Below, piece after piece: positions 16,494-24,323 of a DNA stretch of 56,484 bases. How positions within the stretch are numbered: the stretch's first letter is position 1; each line of letters begins with the position of its first letter. The stretch covers positions 1-56,484 of the forward strand of contig DATMQA010000072.1 of the NCBI GenBank assembly GCA_035566895.1. The letters run 5' to 3'. Position numbers and translations under genes: made by a program. Source of the stretch: DATMQA01 sp035566895 (GTDB taxonomy: Bacteria; Verrucomicrobiota; Verrucomicrobiia; Limisphaerales; UBA8199). The notes below the pieces were generated by a model. It worked only from the letters and a program-made list of their open reading frames with translations. It had not been told where the DNA came from and searched no databases.

Positions 16494-16519
16494 GCTGTCC
16501 TGCATTTTGATGACATGTC
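16494..16519 (+). promoter_or_regulatory. Conserved motif upstream of the second secreted paralogue
   Basis: Second copy of GCTGTC-N5-TTTTGATGACATGTC, 73 bp before the start codon. Both 6-bp and 15-bp blocks match the copy at 13956-13981 exactly. The rest of 16299-16591 shows no gene. Confidence 0.5.
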
Positions 16520-16591
16520 TGCATGGGATAGACCCGTTAATGTCATTGGTAAGTTCACTTATTGATGTCCAACTAGCAAAAGAGAAACGGT

Positions 16592-18529
16592 ATGACACAC
16601 AAACCCCAAATGCATCGATGGTTCTTCTCCAGTCTGATTGGTCTGGCACTGGTGTCCTTGCCCCGCGTGGGCTCGGGAGCAGCCCAGAATGTTCAAGTTA
16701 ACCCCACCGGCGTACAAACGAATGGCAACGCCTCGGACACCGGCCTGAACAACTGGGGCACCTACTGGATAACAGCCGCGACTGGGGCGACCTTTACTAT
16801 AACGTTCGATGCCACCATGCGGTCTGCTGCCAGCATTCCCGGGTCGGTGTTTTGCGTGTGCGACTGGAACGGCACCGTAAACGATGATATCAACCTCGGC
16901 GCCACCCTGCCCAGCGGTAATAGCACCTGGCTGGGCAACCCGGCAATCAATGCGATTGACGGCACGGCGTACGCCTACCTGCTGATCGACATTTTCTGGA
17001 CCAATGTCAGCGGAATCACGAGCTGGCCCGAGATTGGGTTAATGACACCCAACTATGGCAGGGTTGCGCTGACTAATAACGTGCCGATTCCAGCGACGCC
17101 GGGCTGGCAACACATGGTCATTCCAATCGATCCAAGCCTGGCTAACCTCTCGAGCATCGCCGGCGTTTACTTGTACCGATGGCAGCCCGCCGGCTCGCCC
17201 GCGCACGCAGAACTCTGGATCGATAACGTCCAAGTGATTGCCAAACTTGTAGCGACACCTCCCCCAACGCTCTCCCTGACCAAAGTCGTACCCGGTCTGA
17301 CACAGTTCTCCGATACCCCTCCCACCTACAATCGCCAGAATATCCGCACCGACACCAGCGGGACCGCCGATGTGACGTGGTTCGGCAGAACCAAGCCCGT
17401 AACGTACTCCTGGACCATCGCGGATTTCCCGGGACCCGGCCACGCCGGATTCACAGTGGGGTTCAACATTACGCCCGATCCGCCCGCCTCCCAGGTTTAT
17501 CCCGACGCGGATTGGTCGGCGACGAACGACCTCTATATCAGCATCGGTGAAGGGGCAGACGGCTCGGGCAATGCGAGCATCGCCTACAAGACGAACCAGC
17601 CGTCCGGCAACGGCCAGTTCGGCACCGCACCTACCCTGCTCGTTCCAGGAAACTTTCGCGTGCCCTCGGCCATCGGCAAGTGGACCTTAACTTTCACGAG
17701 CGATACCGCTATGACGCTCACGGGTCCTAACGGCGCGGTCACGAACGCGTCCCTGCCGGCCAATGTGGCGGCCCTGTATAATGGCCCGGTGGGTGTTTCG
17801 TTGTTTTCGCAGCCTAATACGACGGCCAACATCGGGCAACACATGACTTTCAGTTCCTTCCACATAACGGGGGTCGGCACGCCTGTGAACGAGGACCTGA
17901 CCAGCGGTGCGTTGAGTTCGCCTTTCCTCATTCTGATGTCCCAGAATTACGGGAACAACGCGGCGCCACCCAACCAGCAATTCGTGACGAGCGCGGATGC
18001 CTGGTGGCTGCATTGGACGCGGCCCGATTCGGGCTTCGGGCCGATTACCCGTTCACCGCTCACGGCTCGATTCTGGAACGATCTTAACTTGACCACGTTC
18101 CTGAACGGAAGTGACACCTGGCTGAAAGTGCCCAAAGCCGACTTGCCGGCTGCCACCCAAAGCTACTTCGCGCTAGTCAAGCGGGTGTTTTCACAACTCC
18201 AAGTCCTGCTTCCAGGCGAGACCAACGCGCCCAATACTCTCACCGGAAAGATCGGGACGCCCGCGCCTCAGACCAATGCCATCCCATTCAATGTGGTGGT
18301 TAACGCCTGCGATTCAACCTGGCATCTGCTCAGCTCAACGGACACGGTGCATCTCGACTCGGCTGATAACACGGGCATCCCCGGCGATATCCCAATGGCG
18401 AACGGTACCGCTACGTTTAGTGTCTATTACTTAACTACCAGTCAGACCAATTACACGATCACGGCAAGCGACGTCACGACCAACACTATTACGTCTGCGA
18501 CGAGCGCGCCGGTTACTGTCTATCCGTAG
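16592..18529 (+). CDS. Secreted paralogue of the preceding gene
   Basis: A 645-residue protein with a signal peptide (SLIGLALVSLPRVGSGAAQ). The N-terminal domain (about 30-215) is a beta-rich module containing NNWGTYWIT and AELWIDNVQVI, resembling the FIDNVQFDG segment of the preceding protein. The middle (about 225-430) has IADFPGPGHAGFTVGFNI, KWTLTFTSDTAMTLTGPNG and FSSFHITGVGT, which align loosely with the neighbour's central domain. The C-terminal 100 residues look like an Ig-like or invasin-type fold (TDTVHLDSADNTGIPGD). I see no enzyme motif. The shared domains and upstream motif indicate that the two genes arose by duplication and are co-regulated. Confidence 0.72.
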   Translation: MTHKPQMHRWFFSSLIGLALVSLPRVGSGAAQNVQVNPTGVQTNGNASDTGLNNWGTYWITAATGATFTITFDATMRSAASIPGSVFCVCDWNGTVNDDINLGATLPSGNSTWLGNPAINAIDGTAYAYLLIDIFWTNVSGITSWPEIGLMTPNYGRVALTNNVPIPATPGWQHMVIPIDPSLANLSSIAGVYLYRWQPAGSPAHAELWIDNVQVIAKLVATPPPTLSLTKVVPGLTQFSDTPPTYNRQNIRTDTSGTADVTWFGRTKPVTYSWTIADFPGPGHAGFTVGFNITPDPPASQVYPDADWSATNDLYISIGEGADGSGNASIAYKTNQPSGNGQFGTAPTLLVPGNFRVPSAIGKWTLTFTSDTAMTLTGPNGAVTNASLPANVAALYNGPVGVSLFSQPNTTANIGQHMTFSSFHITGVGTPVNEDLTSGALSSPFLILMSQNYGNNAAPPNQQFVTSADAWWLHWTRPDSGFGPITRSPLTARFWNDLNLTTFLNGSDTWLKVPKADLPAATQSYFALVKRVFSQLQVLLPGETNAPNTLTGKIGTPAPQTNAIPFNVVVNACDSTWHLLSSTDTVHLDSADNTGIPGDIPMANGTATFSVYYLTTSQTNYTITASDVTTNTITSATSAPVTVYP

Positions 18530-18680
18530 TATACAATTGACTTGCTGACGGAGTGGTCAGCGGTTGGGTGAGCAAGAGCGGCGGGCGTGGCAAAGGCTGC
18601 GCCCGCTTCTCAGCGTTTTGGCTTTTCTGGAGAGTGGGGGTAAGCGGAGGAGGAGGAGAAAAACAAAATATTTATGTTCG

Positions 18681-18710
18681 GATAGGTTCTGATAGCCGCG
18701 GATAGCCGCG
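18681..18710. repeat. Decamer tract (GATAGCCGCG)
   Basis: Three 10-bp units: GATAGGTTCT, GATAGCCGCG, GATAGCCGCG. The last two are identical. Confidence 0.7.
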
Positions 18711-18788
18711 GGTGGAAATTGGACGAGGCGGGAAGATGCGGGAGGGAGGGTGGGGGGGGCCAGGACTGGAGGACAGCCAGGTTTGTAG

Positions 18789-18828
18789 CTTGATTACCTT
18801 GATTTACTTTGATTTACCTTGATTGGCC
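18789..18828. repeat. Decamer tract (CTTGATTTAC)
   Basis: Units CTTGATTAC (9 bp), CTTGATTTAC, TTTGATTTAC and CTTGATTGGC. It is preceded by GTAG, as is the tract at 20938. Confidence 0.8.
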
Positions 18829-18882
18829 AAATTCAAGACACGACCACATGGCTAAGGACGACAAGCCCGGGACGACGGCCCA

Positions 18883-18993
18883 GGGGGCGGGGGTGGGAGT
18901 ACCCCCGTGGAGCCGGCACAGCGGCACAAGCTGCATTTTACTGGGAGATTTGCAACGCCGAGCCGGCACAAAAGGCGGCACAAGCCGGCACTC
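18883..18993. repeat. Direct repeat, left copy
   Basis: Begins GGGGGCGGGGGTGGGAGTAC and continues with GGAGCCGGCACAGCGGCACA, CTGCATTTTAC and a GGCACAAG-rich 3' end. The right copy, 21208-21318, keeps the same order with scattered substitutions. The two flank the DUF3631 gene. Confidence 0.8.
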
Positions 18994-19017
18994 GGCGTCA
19001 CATATTGGACAGCAGGC

Positions 19018-20499
19018 TCAGGCAGCAGGCGGTGGCAGTTGGTCGGAGGGAGCTGGGCCGGTGGGCGGCGGCTGAGGTGGGCCATTGGGTTCGGGCGGCT
19101 CGGGTTGGATGGACTGGAGTATTTCGGCTTTGAAGGCCTCAGCGTCGGAGCGGGGGATGTAGCGCTTGAAGGTTTCGCTAAACTCCTCGAGGACGTAGCC
19201 CTTGGCGGTGGAGTCGCCGAACCGGATGGACCTGGGACGGACGCCGTAGCGCTGGAGTTGGTGGCCGAGCCAGAGCGGGGTGATGGGTTTGCCCCGGTTG
19301 AGCGCGGCCCAGGGCCGGTCGGAGCAGGCGTTCAAGCCGGCAACAAGTTCGCGGCTGGCGAGGCGGTCGGCTTTATTGGACATAAAGACCATGAAGATAT
19401 CCAGGAGCAGAGCGGCGACAGGGCTTTGTTCGTGAGCGCGGGCGGTCAGGTTGACGGCAGCCTGGCGGGCGAGCTCGGGCCATTGTCCGCCGGCGAGGTC
19501 GGCGAGGGCGAGGAGGGGTTCCCAGATATCGGCGGCGCGGTTGGTGAGGCCAGCGGGGATTTTGGGTTCGGCGGCGGCGATGGCGGCGGCGTTGTCCTGG
19601 ACGAAGCGGAGGCATTTGCGCCGGAGGTCGAGCGTGTTGAGATGTTTGAGACGCTCGCACTGCTCGCCGTCGGCCTTGCGCTGCATGCTGATGACGATGC
19701 AGCGGCTGGCGAGGGTTTCGTTGACGCGGCCGATGGAGGCGATGGCTTTGGGTCCGAAACAGGAGAAGCGGACCAGGCGACCGGAGGAAACTGGATTAAT
19801 GGATTTTTGGATTAATGGATTAATGGGGGGAGGGAGGGAGGGTTGGATTGATGGATTAATGGAGGGAAGCGGGGGACTAGTGGATTGTTGGATTGATGGA
19901 TTAGTGGAGGAGGGATCGGCGGCTGGGAGGTCGTAGGAGATTCGCCAGACGAAGGCTGTCGCGCGGGTGTAGCCGGCATTGAGGATGCCGCGGAGTTCTT
20001 CGCGGCCACGGAGCATGGTATCGGCCTCGTCGATGAGCAACGTGGGCCCGAACTCAGCGATTCCGCGGAAGAAGGCGGAGGAGCTGATGTTGGCGGAGGG
20101 AAGCGGGCGGTAAACCAGGCCGAGGAGGACAGTTAGCAGGGTGGATTTGCCGCACTCCCGCTCGGGCGACTCGATGGCGAGGTAGGTAGCGACGTCGCGG
20201 AGGTAACAGGCGTAGGTGTGCAGGACCCAGAGGGCGATGGTTTCGGCGGTCCATTTGGGAAAGACGATAAAGCGGCGCAGTTCGGCGAGGATGTCGTCGA
20301 GGAGCGCCTTGCCATCGACGGGTTCGGGCCAGGGTTCGATTTCCGGGAAGTGAACGGAGGGATTGGCCAGGGGCTTAGGAGGCTCGATGTGCACGCCGTT
20401 CACTGGGCCGGCTGACTGGATGTCAGGCGGGATTGCGGGTTGATTGGTTGAACTTTGATTGCTGGGTATCTGCTGATTATTATCATGCTTCGTATTCAT
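19018..20499 (-). CDS. DUF3631-domain ATPase
   Basis: A 493-residue protein. The region from about residue 85 onward matches DUF3631: Walker A SPERECGKSTLLTVL, the ANISSSAFFRGI segment, Walker B TLLIDEADTML, the ILNAGYTRA motif, RAADIWEPLLALADLAGG, and the C-terminal winged-helix segment YGVRPRSIRFGDSTAKGY. In known cases DUF3631 is often attached to phage or plasmid primases; here it stands alone, with no primase domain in the N-terminal 80 residues. Residues about 198-236 (SINPSIQPSLPPPINP-like) are a foreign low-complexity insert encoded by an 8-bp tandem tract between Walker B and the next conserved block. The gene lies in a repeat island between two direct repeats. It may be a remnant or accessory gene of a mobile element. 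Confidence 0.85.
   Translation of the reverse strand: MNTKHDNNQQIPSNQSSTNQPAIPPDIQSAGPVNGVHIEPPKPLANPSVHFPEIEPWPEPVDGKALLDDILAELRRFIVFPKWTAETIALWVLHTYACYLRDVATYLAIESPERECGKSTLLTVLLGLVYRPLPSANISSSAFFRGIAEFGPTLLIDEADTMLRGREELRGILNAGYTRATAFVWRISYDLPAADPSSTNPSIQQSTSPPLPSINPSIQPSLPPPINPLIQKSINPVSSGRLVRFSCFGPKAIASIGRVNETLASRCIVISMQRKADGEQCERLKHLNTLDLRRKCLRFVQDNAAAIAAAEPKIPAGLTNRAADIWEPLLALADLAGGQWPELARQAAVNLTARAHEQSPVAALLLDIFMVFMSNKADRLASRELVAGLNACSDRPWAALNRGKPITPLWLGHQLQRYGVRPRSIRFGDSTAKGYVLEEFSETFKRYIPRSDAEAFKAEILQSIQPEPPEPNGPPQPPPTGPAPSDQLPPPAA
19791..19908. repeat. Octamer tract inside the DUF3631 gene
   Basis: Repeated TGGATTAA/TGGATTGA-type 8-mers interrupted by GGGA-rich runs. The reading frame of the ATPase continues through all of it. 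The same 8-mer word appears at 8627-8634. Confidence 0.85.
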
Positions 20500-20659
20500 C
20501 TGATTTCAGTTTCCAGGACGACTTTGCATTTGTTACCGCTCTCCGACCATCGGAGGTTGGGGCAAAGATCCGTCCGAGGATGAATAAGCAGCAGTTTTCT
20601 TACCAATATTGTAGCTTGTGTGCATAATGTACAATGATGAAGTGCGATGTGCGCATCGT

Positions 20660-20830
20660 GGTCTCATTAACACCCTGCTTTAGCGGGGTGTTATGCGCAC
20701 TCGGAGCGGCTGTCAACCGTTTCAACGGTTTTCCTGTGCGGGGCCCAACCCTGCGGAGAAACCGTTAAAACGGTTGACCATCCTTCATCAGCCGCCAAAC
20801 ACCCCGCTAAAGCAGGGTGTTAATGAGAGC
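20660..20830. repeat. BIME/MITE-like element: two inverted REP units
   Basis: Perfect 31-bp terminal inverted repeats (20662-20692 and 20798-20828), each containing a CACCC...GGGTG hairpin and the end TAATGAGA. Nested inside is a second inverted pair (20712-20731 and 20759-20778, one mismatch), each arm itself a hairpin AACCGTT-N2-AACGGTT. The block GCATCG lies just outside both ends (3 bp away on the left), a possible but unproven target duplication. Confidence 0.85.
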
Positions 20831-20937
20831 ATCGATACATCGATAGCGCGGAAATATCGAAGATGCGCGAATGTGGGATTTGCGATTTTTTCCCGGAGAG
20901 TGGGGGGGGCGCTGTCCGGAGAAGTGCTGATTCGTAG

Positions 20938-20996
20938 CTTAAAAAGGCTTAAAAAGGCTTAAATTGGTTGAATCTGGTGTAAATCGGTTTTAACGG
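20938..20996. repeat. Six-unit decamer tract ending in GG
   Basis: Units CTTAAAAAGG, CTTAAAAAGG, CTTAAATTGG, TTGAATCTGG, TGTAAATCGG and TTTTAACGG. The GG at each unit end is kept although the rest diverges. Confidence 0.8.
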
Positions 20997-21122
20997 AGCG
21001 GGCCGTGGGTCTTAATTGCCCCTACGCTGTGTTCAACTGGCGCGGCAGTATTTTGGAGGTGGAGTGTCCAAAATCTGGAGAGTGGGGGGTGCGATGGTAC
21101 CGCGGTGCCTTTTTAATTTTGC

Positions 21123-21171
21123 ACTCGGAATAACTCGGAATAACTCGATTTACTCGGATTTACTCGGAATA
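21123..21171. repeat. Five-unit decamer tract (ACTCGGAATA)
   Basis: Units ACTCGGAATA, ACTCGGAATA, ACTCGATTT (9 bp), ACTCGGATTT and ACTCGGAATA. Confidence 0.85.
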
Positions 21172-21207
21172 GGTCAGAGAGCGGCGAAACGGGGTGACGG
21201 TCCATGA

Positions 21208-21318
21208 GGGGGTGGGGGTGGGAGTACCCTCCTGGAGCCGGCACAGCGGCACAACCTGCATTTTACCGAGAGATTTTGAACGCGGACCCGGCACAACCCG
21301 GCACAAGCAGGCACACTG
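21208..21318. repeat. Direct repeat, right copy, with decamer 3' end
   Basis: Counterpart of 18883-18993. Its end is a 10-bp tract: CCCGGCACAA, CCCGGCACAA, GCAGGCACAC (21287-21316). It stops about 45 bp before the GH2 gene end. Confidence 0.8.
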
Positions 21319-21362
21319 GCCTCAAACGGAATGATGGGGCATGGAGTGTGTGGAGTGAACCG

Positions 21363-23768
21363 CTAATGGGACAGGCTGGCGGTAGTCTGCGGTGTCCAAT
21401 GGGTGGGCTGCTTCGCAGGAAGGTCCTTGGGCATATCCACTCCCGAGGGAACCGGCATGGTTTTGAGTTTCACGCTGGCAGGGCGAAGGCCCGGACTGGT
21501 CGCGGTGATGGTGAGGTCGTCAGGAACAAAACCGGATTGAGCAAGGATGATCATTTTGCCAGCGCGGAGCTTGACCGGGTTATCGCCGACGAGCTGGCCG
21601 AGGCCGTCGATGGTGAACGTGATCGATGCTTTGCAGGTATCGACCGGGGTGCCATTGGTATCAATGGCGGTGACGATGACGCGGCTTAGGTCCGAGCCGT
21701 CAGCGGTGATGGTGGGGCGGTCGGCTTCGAGGGTGAGGGCGACGGGATCGCCGAAGCGGCGCCATTCGTAAGCCGTTTTGGTGATACCGTTAGCGAAGCC
21801 CTCGGCTTTGAGGGCGAACGCGTTGGGCGCGACAGCGAAATGGAAAGGAGGATGGTGCAGGGCAAAGGAGACTTGCTGGCCGTCCGAGGCGGTGTAGCCG
21901 GCGTCCGGCTTTTGAGTGGCGACCTGTTTGTAACCTGCGCCGGTGTCCTGCCAGAGGCGGACCTGCTCGCAATTACTGAAGACGGCCGCGTGGGTGTCAT
22001 CGATCCGCACGATGTAGGCCATGGGTGTAGTGGTCAGCTCGGATTGGTGCCAGAAATAACTGAATTTCGGGATGCGGAACAGGTCACAGACACCATGCCA
22101 GACGAGGCCCTGTTCGTTTATATTGTGGAACGTGTTGTAGTCGTACATGCACCAGACGGCCAGGCCGCAGTTATCGGGTTTCTGGTAAGCTGCGTTGACC
22201 TGCTGCCAGTTGCGCTCGGTCTGCTCATATTCGCGGTTGATATTGGTCACGACGATGTCGTGGCTGCCCGCTCCCGGGAGACGCCGCCGGACGAAGCGCG
22301 CGCCGCGTTCGGCGGGAAAGGTGTGGCCGGTGTGTTCGATCACCAGCGCGCCTTTCCCCGGAATGTTCTGCGGGGTAAAGGCCATAGGGAGCGGCACGGT
22401 GTCCTGGCCGCGTTCGCGGGTGGGGTCCTCTTCGATGGCAGCGCGAACCAAGGCTCGGTCGCCTTCGTGATGGTTGACACAGGCGCCCCAGACGATGATG
22501 CAGGGGTGGTTGCGGTCGCGGCGGATCATGCTGCGGAATGAGGTTTCAAGATTTGCCATCCATTTTTCGGACCCGGCCAGCATCCAAGTGGGTGGTTCCT
22601 CCAGGGCCATCAGGCCGAGTTCATCGAGAGCATCAAGGAAGTCCGGATCTTGCGGGTAGTGGGAAAGGCGGACCCAATTGACGCCCATGGCCTTGAGCTG
22701 CTCGGCATCGCGTCGCTGGAGGCTGTTGGGAACGGCATTGCCAATGAACGGCCAGGTCTGGTGGCGGTTGGCGCCGATGAGCTTGAGCGGATGGCCATTG
22801 AGGAAGAAACCCCTTTCCTTGTCGAACTTGACCCAGCGGATGCCAAGCGCGGTCTGCTGGCGGTCGAGCTCGCGGTCCCCTTCGCGGATAATCGTGTGGA
22901 CCTGGTAAAGGTAGGGAGCATCTGGTGACCAAAGATGAGGATTGGCGATGGGTTCGCTTTTCTCGTTGAAAGTGTAATCGGCATTAGGTGCGATCTCCTG
23001 CTCCTGAACCAAGGAAGCGACCAGCTTCCCGTCCTGCTCGCGGATTTCTGTGACCAAAACACACTTGCGAGCCTGCGGCGAATCGTTGCGGACGATCGTT
23101 TCAGCCTGGACGATGGCCTGCTTCTCGGAAACCTCGGGCAACGTAAGCCGTAAGCCGGCCTTCCGGGCTTCCCAAGGGAAAGTCAGGTGTACGGGCTCGG
23201 TGACATGAAGAAAGACATCGCGGTACAGGCCGCCGAAAAGGATGTAATCGGTCTCTCTGCCATCGGGCGGGATGTCCGGGTCGGGCCGGTCATCGACCTT
23301 CACGGCGATGACGTTCCTGGCTTCGCTCACGAATGCTGTAATGTCGAAGTCAAAGGGGTCGTAGCCACTGACCGCGTAATCTCCGACTTTCTTGCCATTG
23401 ACCCAGAGGGCTGTAGTCTGCATTGCGCCCTGAAACTCGATAAAGAGCTTTTTGCCCCGCCACTCGGGCGGCATTTGGAATTCCCGGCGGTACCAGCCGC
23501 TGTTTCGGCCGCGCTCGGAGAAGCCGATCAGATTCGCGGAGAAGATTTGATGCGAATGCGGCAGCGAGACGATGTCCCATCTGCTATCGTCGTAAGTCGC
23601 TGCCGCGGGTTCGCCCTGCGGCTCGCCGAGGTGGAAGCGCCAGACGGGGTTGAGGTTGAGTTTCAGTCGGCCTTGCCTTGGGGTTGGGGCGCCGACCGCG
23701 AGGCTGGCTGCGATACAGATTCCGGCTAAACAACCGAGGGTCTTTCGTGGTAATGGCATGGTCTGCAT
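21363..23768 (-). CDS. Glycoside hydrolase family 2 protein with altered acid/base site
   Basis: An 801-residue secreted protein with a signal peptide (LGCLAGICIAASLAVGA). The GH2 sugar-binding jelly roll contains WYRREFQMP and ALWVNGKKVGDY, then an Ig-like domain, then a TIM barrel (FFLNGHPLKLIGANRHQ, MGVNWVRLSHYPQDPDFLD). The barrel motif that normally reads HPSIIxWSxxNE is HPCIIVWGACVNHH here, so His433 occupies the position of the acid/base Glu; the next acidic residue is Glu435. A candidate nucleophile is Glu478 in ALVIEHTGHTFP. A C-terminal bacterial Ig-like domain (VIVTAIDTNGTPVD) follows. Beta-galactosidase-like by fold; activity is uncertain. It is transcribed alone, at the border of the repeat island. 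Confidence 0.88.
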   Translation of the reverse strand: MQTMPLPRKTLGCLAGICIAASLAVGAPTPRQGRLKLNLNPVWRFHLGEPQGEPAAATYDDSRWDIVSLPHSHQIFSANLIGFSERGRNSGWYRREFQMPPEWRGKKLFIEFQGAMQTTALWVNGKKVGDYAVSGYDPFDFDITAFVSEARNVIAVKVDDRPDPDIPPDGRETDYILFGGLYRDVFLHVTEPVHLTFPWEARKAGLRLTLPEVSEKQAIVQAETIVRNDSPQARKCVLVTEIREQDGKLVASLVQEQEIAPNADYTFNEKSEPIANPHLWSPDAPYLYQVHTIIREGDRELDRQQTALGIRWVKFDKERGFFLNGHPLKLIGANRHQTWPFIGNAVPNSLQRRDAEQLKAMGVNWVRLSHYPQDPDFLDALDELGLMALEEPPTWMLAGSEKWMANLETSFRSMIRRDRNHPCIIVWGACVNHHEGDRALVRAAIEEDPTRERGQDTVPLPMAFTPQNIPGKGALVIEHTGHTFPAERGARFVRRRLPGAGSHDIVVTNINREYEQTERNWQQVNAAYQKPDNCGLAVWCMYDYNTFHNINEQGLVWHGVCDLFRIPKFSYFWHQSELTTTPMAYIVRIDDTHAAVFSNCEQVRLWQDTGAGYKQVATQKPDAGYTASDGQQVSFALHHPPFHFAVAPNAFALKAEGFANGITKTAYEWRRFGDPVALTLEADRPTITADGSDLSRVIVTAIDTNGTPVDTCKASITFTIDGLGQLVGDNPVKLRAGKMIILAQSGFVPDDLTITATSPGLRPASVKLKTMPVPSGVDMPKDLPAKQPTHWTPQTTASLSH

Positions 23769-23784
23769 AAATCGAAGTTTACAG

Positions 23785-24309
23785 TTACTTCTGTTGGGTG
23801 TGAGCTATGCGGGCGAGGGCGGTTTCCGATCCCACTCGGGATTTGAAGTTGCGCCTAAAGAACTGTTGCAAATTCAGCGACCCATGGGCGCGGATTTGCC
23901 CGTCGCTTTGATCTTCGACGCGGCATTTAACCTGCGTTCCTGCCGGGGCTCCAAAGGCGGCCAGAGTATACGCTACGAGGCCTTCTTTCCTGCTACCGCC
24001 AGCGATCTGCAGCTTGGTCATGGTTCGATCCAATGCTACGGTTCCATTCGTCACTACGAGAACGTGGAGTGGAAGGTGAATAAAAGCGGGTTCGAAGCCG
24101 GTGTCGGACTTGGGTATTTCGTCTAGCTGCAATATAAGATAGAGCCGATACGCGCCGGCGTCTGTAAGAGCCCGTTGGATTTGCAGTGCCGCATTGGTCC
24201 CACACTGGAACGGAACAGTGTCGAAAACGAGTGGACGGTGGTGGCGAGACGTGAGCGCACAGCCCGACAGCAAAAGGGTGGCGCACAAGAGCAAAAGATG
24301 AATTCGCAT
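23785..24309 (-). CDS. Lipoprotein following an RHS tip gene (candidate partner/immunity)
   Basis: A 174-residue lipoprotein. The frame is open to 24498, but ATG 24309 starts a clear type II signal peptide (MRIHLLLLCATLLLSGCA, lipobox LSGC), so I use it. The mature part has no motif I know; it is predicted mostly beta (AYRLYLILQLDEIP, LHVLVVTNGTVALDRT). It begins 14 bp after the RHS-tip gene at 24324-25049 and is probably in the same transcript. A lipoprotein directly after a secreted RHS tip is the expected position for an immunity protein guarding the periplasm, but this rests on position alone. Confidence 0.65.
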   Translation of the reverse strand: MRIHLLLLCATLLLSGCALTSRHHRPLVFDTVPFQCGTNAALQIQRALTDAGAYRLYLILQLDEIPKSDTGFEPAFIHLPLHVLVVTNGTVALDRTMTKLQIAGGSRKEGLVAYTLAAFGAPAGTQVKCRVEDQSDGQIRAHGSLNLQQFFRRNFKSRVGSETALARIAHTQQK

Positions 24310-24323
24310 GGCCGGGCAGTTGC

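Larger units (their letters stand above)
18530..19017. repeat. Repeat island, left part
   Basis: 488 bp without a gene. It contains GGAGAGTGGGGG (18629-18640), a 10-bp tract with GATAGCCGCG twice (18681-18710), a 10-bp tract of the CTTGATTTAC type (18789-18828) and the left copy of a roughly 110-bp direct repeat (18883-18993). Confidence 0.75.
20500..21362. repeat. Repeat island, right part
   Basis: 863 bp without a convincing gene. In order: an inverted pair of REP-like units (20660-20830), GGAGAGTGGGGG (20895-20906), a six-unit decamer tract (20938-20996), GGAGAGTGGGGG again (21077-21088), a five-unit decamer tract (21123-21171), and the right direct repeat (21208-21318). The promoter of the DUF3631 gene should lie near 20500-20600, but I cannot point to one. 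Confidence 0.7.

Noticed and set aside
20660..20830. CRISPR-like array
   Set aside because: The repeats are inverted, only two, and without regular spacers or cas genes.
20693..20962. An 89-codon frame in the repeat island
   Set aside because: Entirely composed of REP units and hairpins; the peptide is repeat-derived.
23650..24126. A 158-codon plus-strand frame over the GH2 start and lipoprotein gene
   Set aside because: Shadow frame; both minus-strand genes have signal peptides in the right place.
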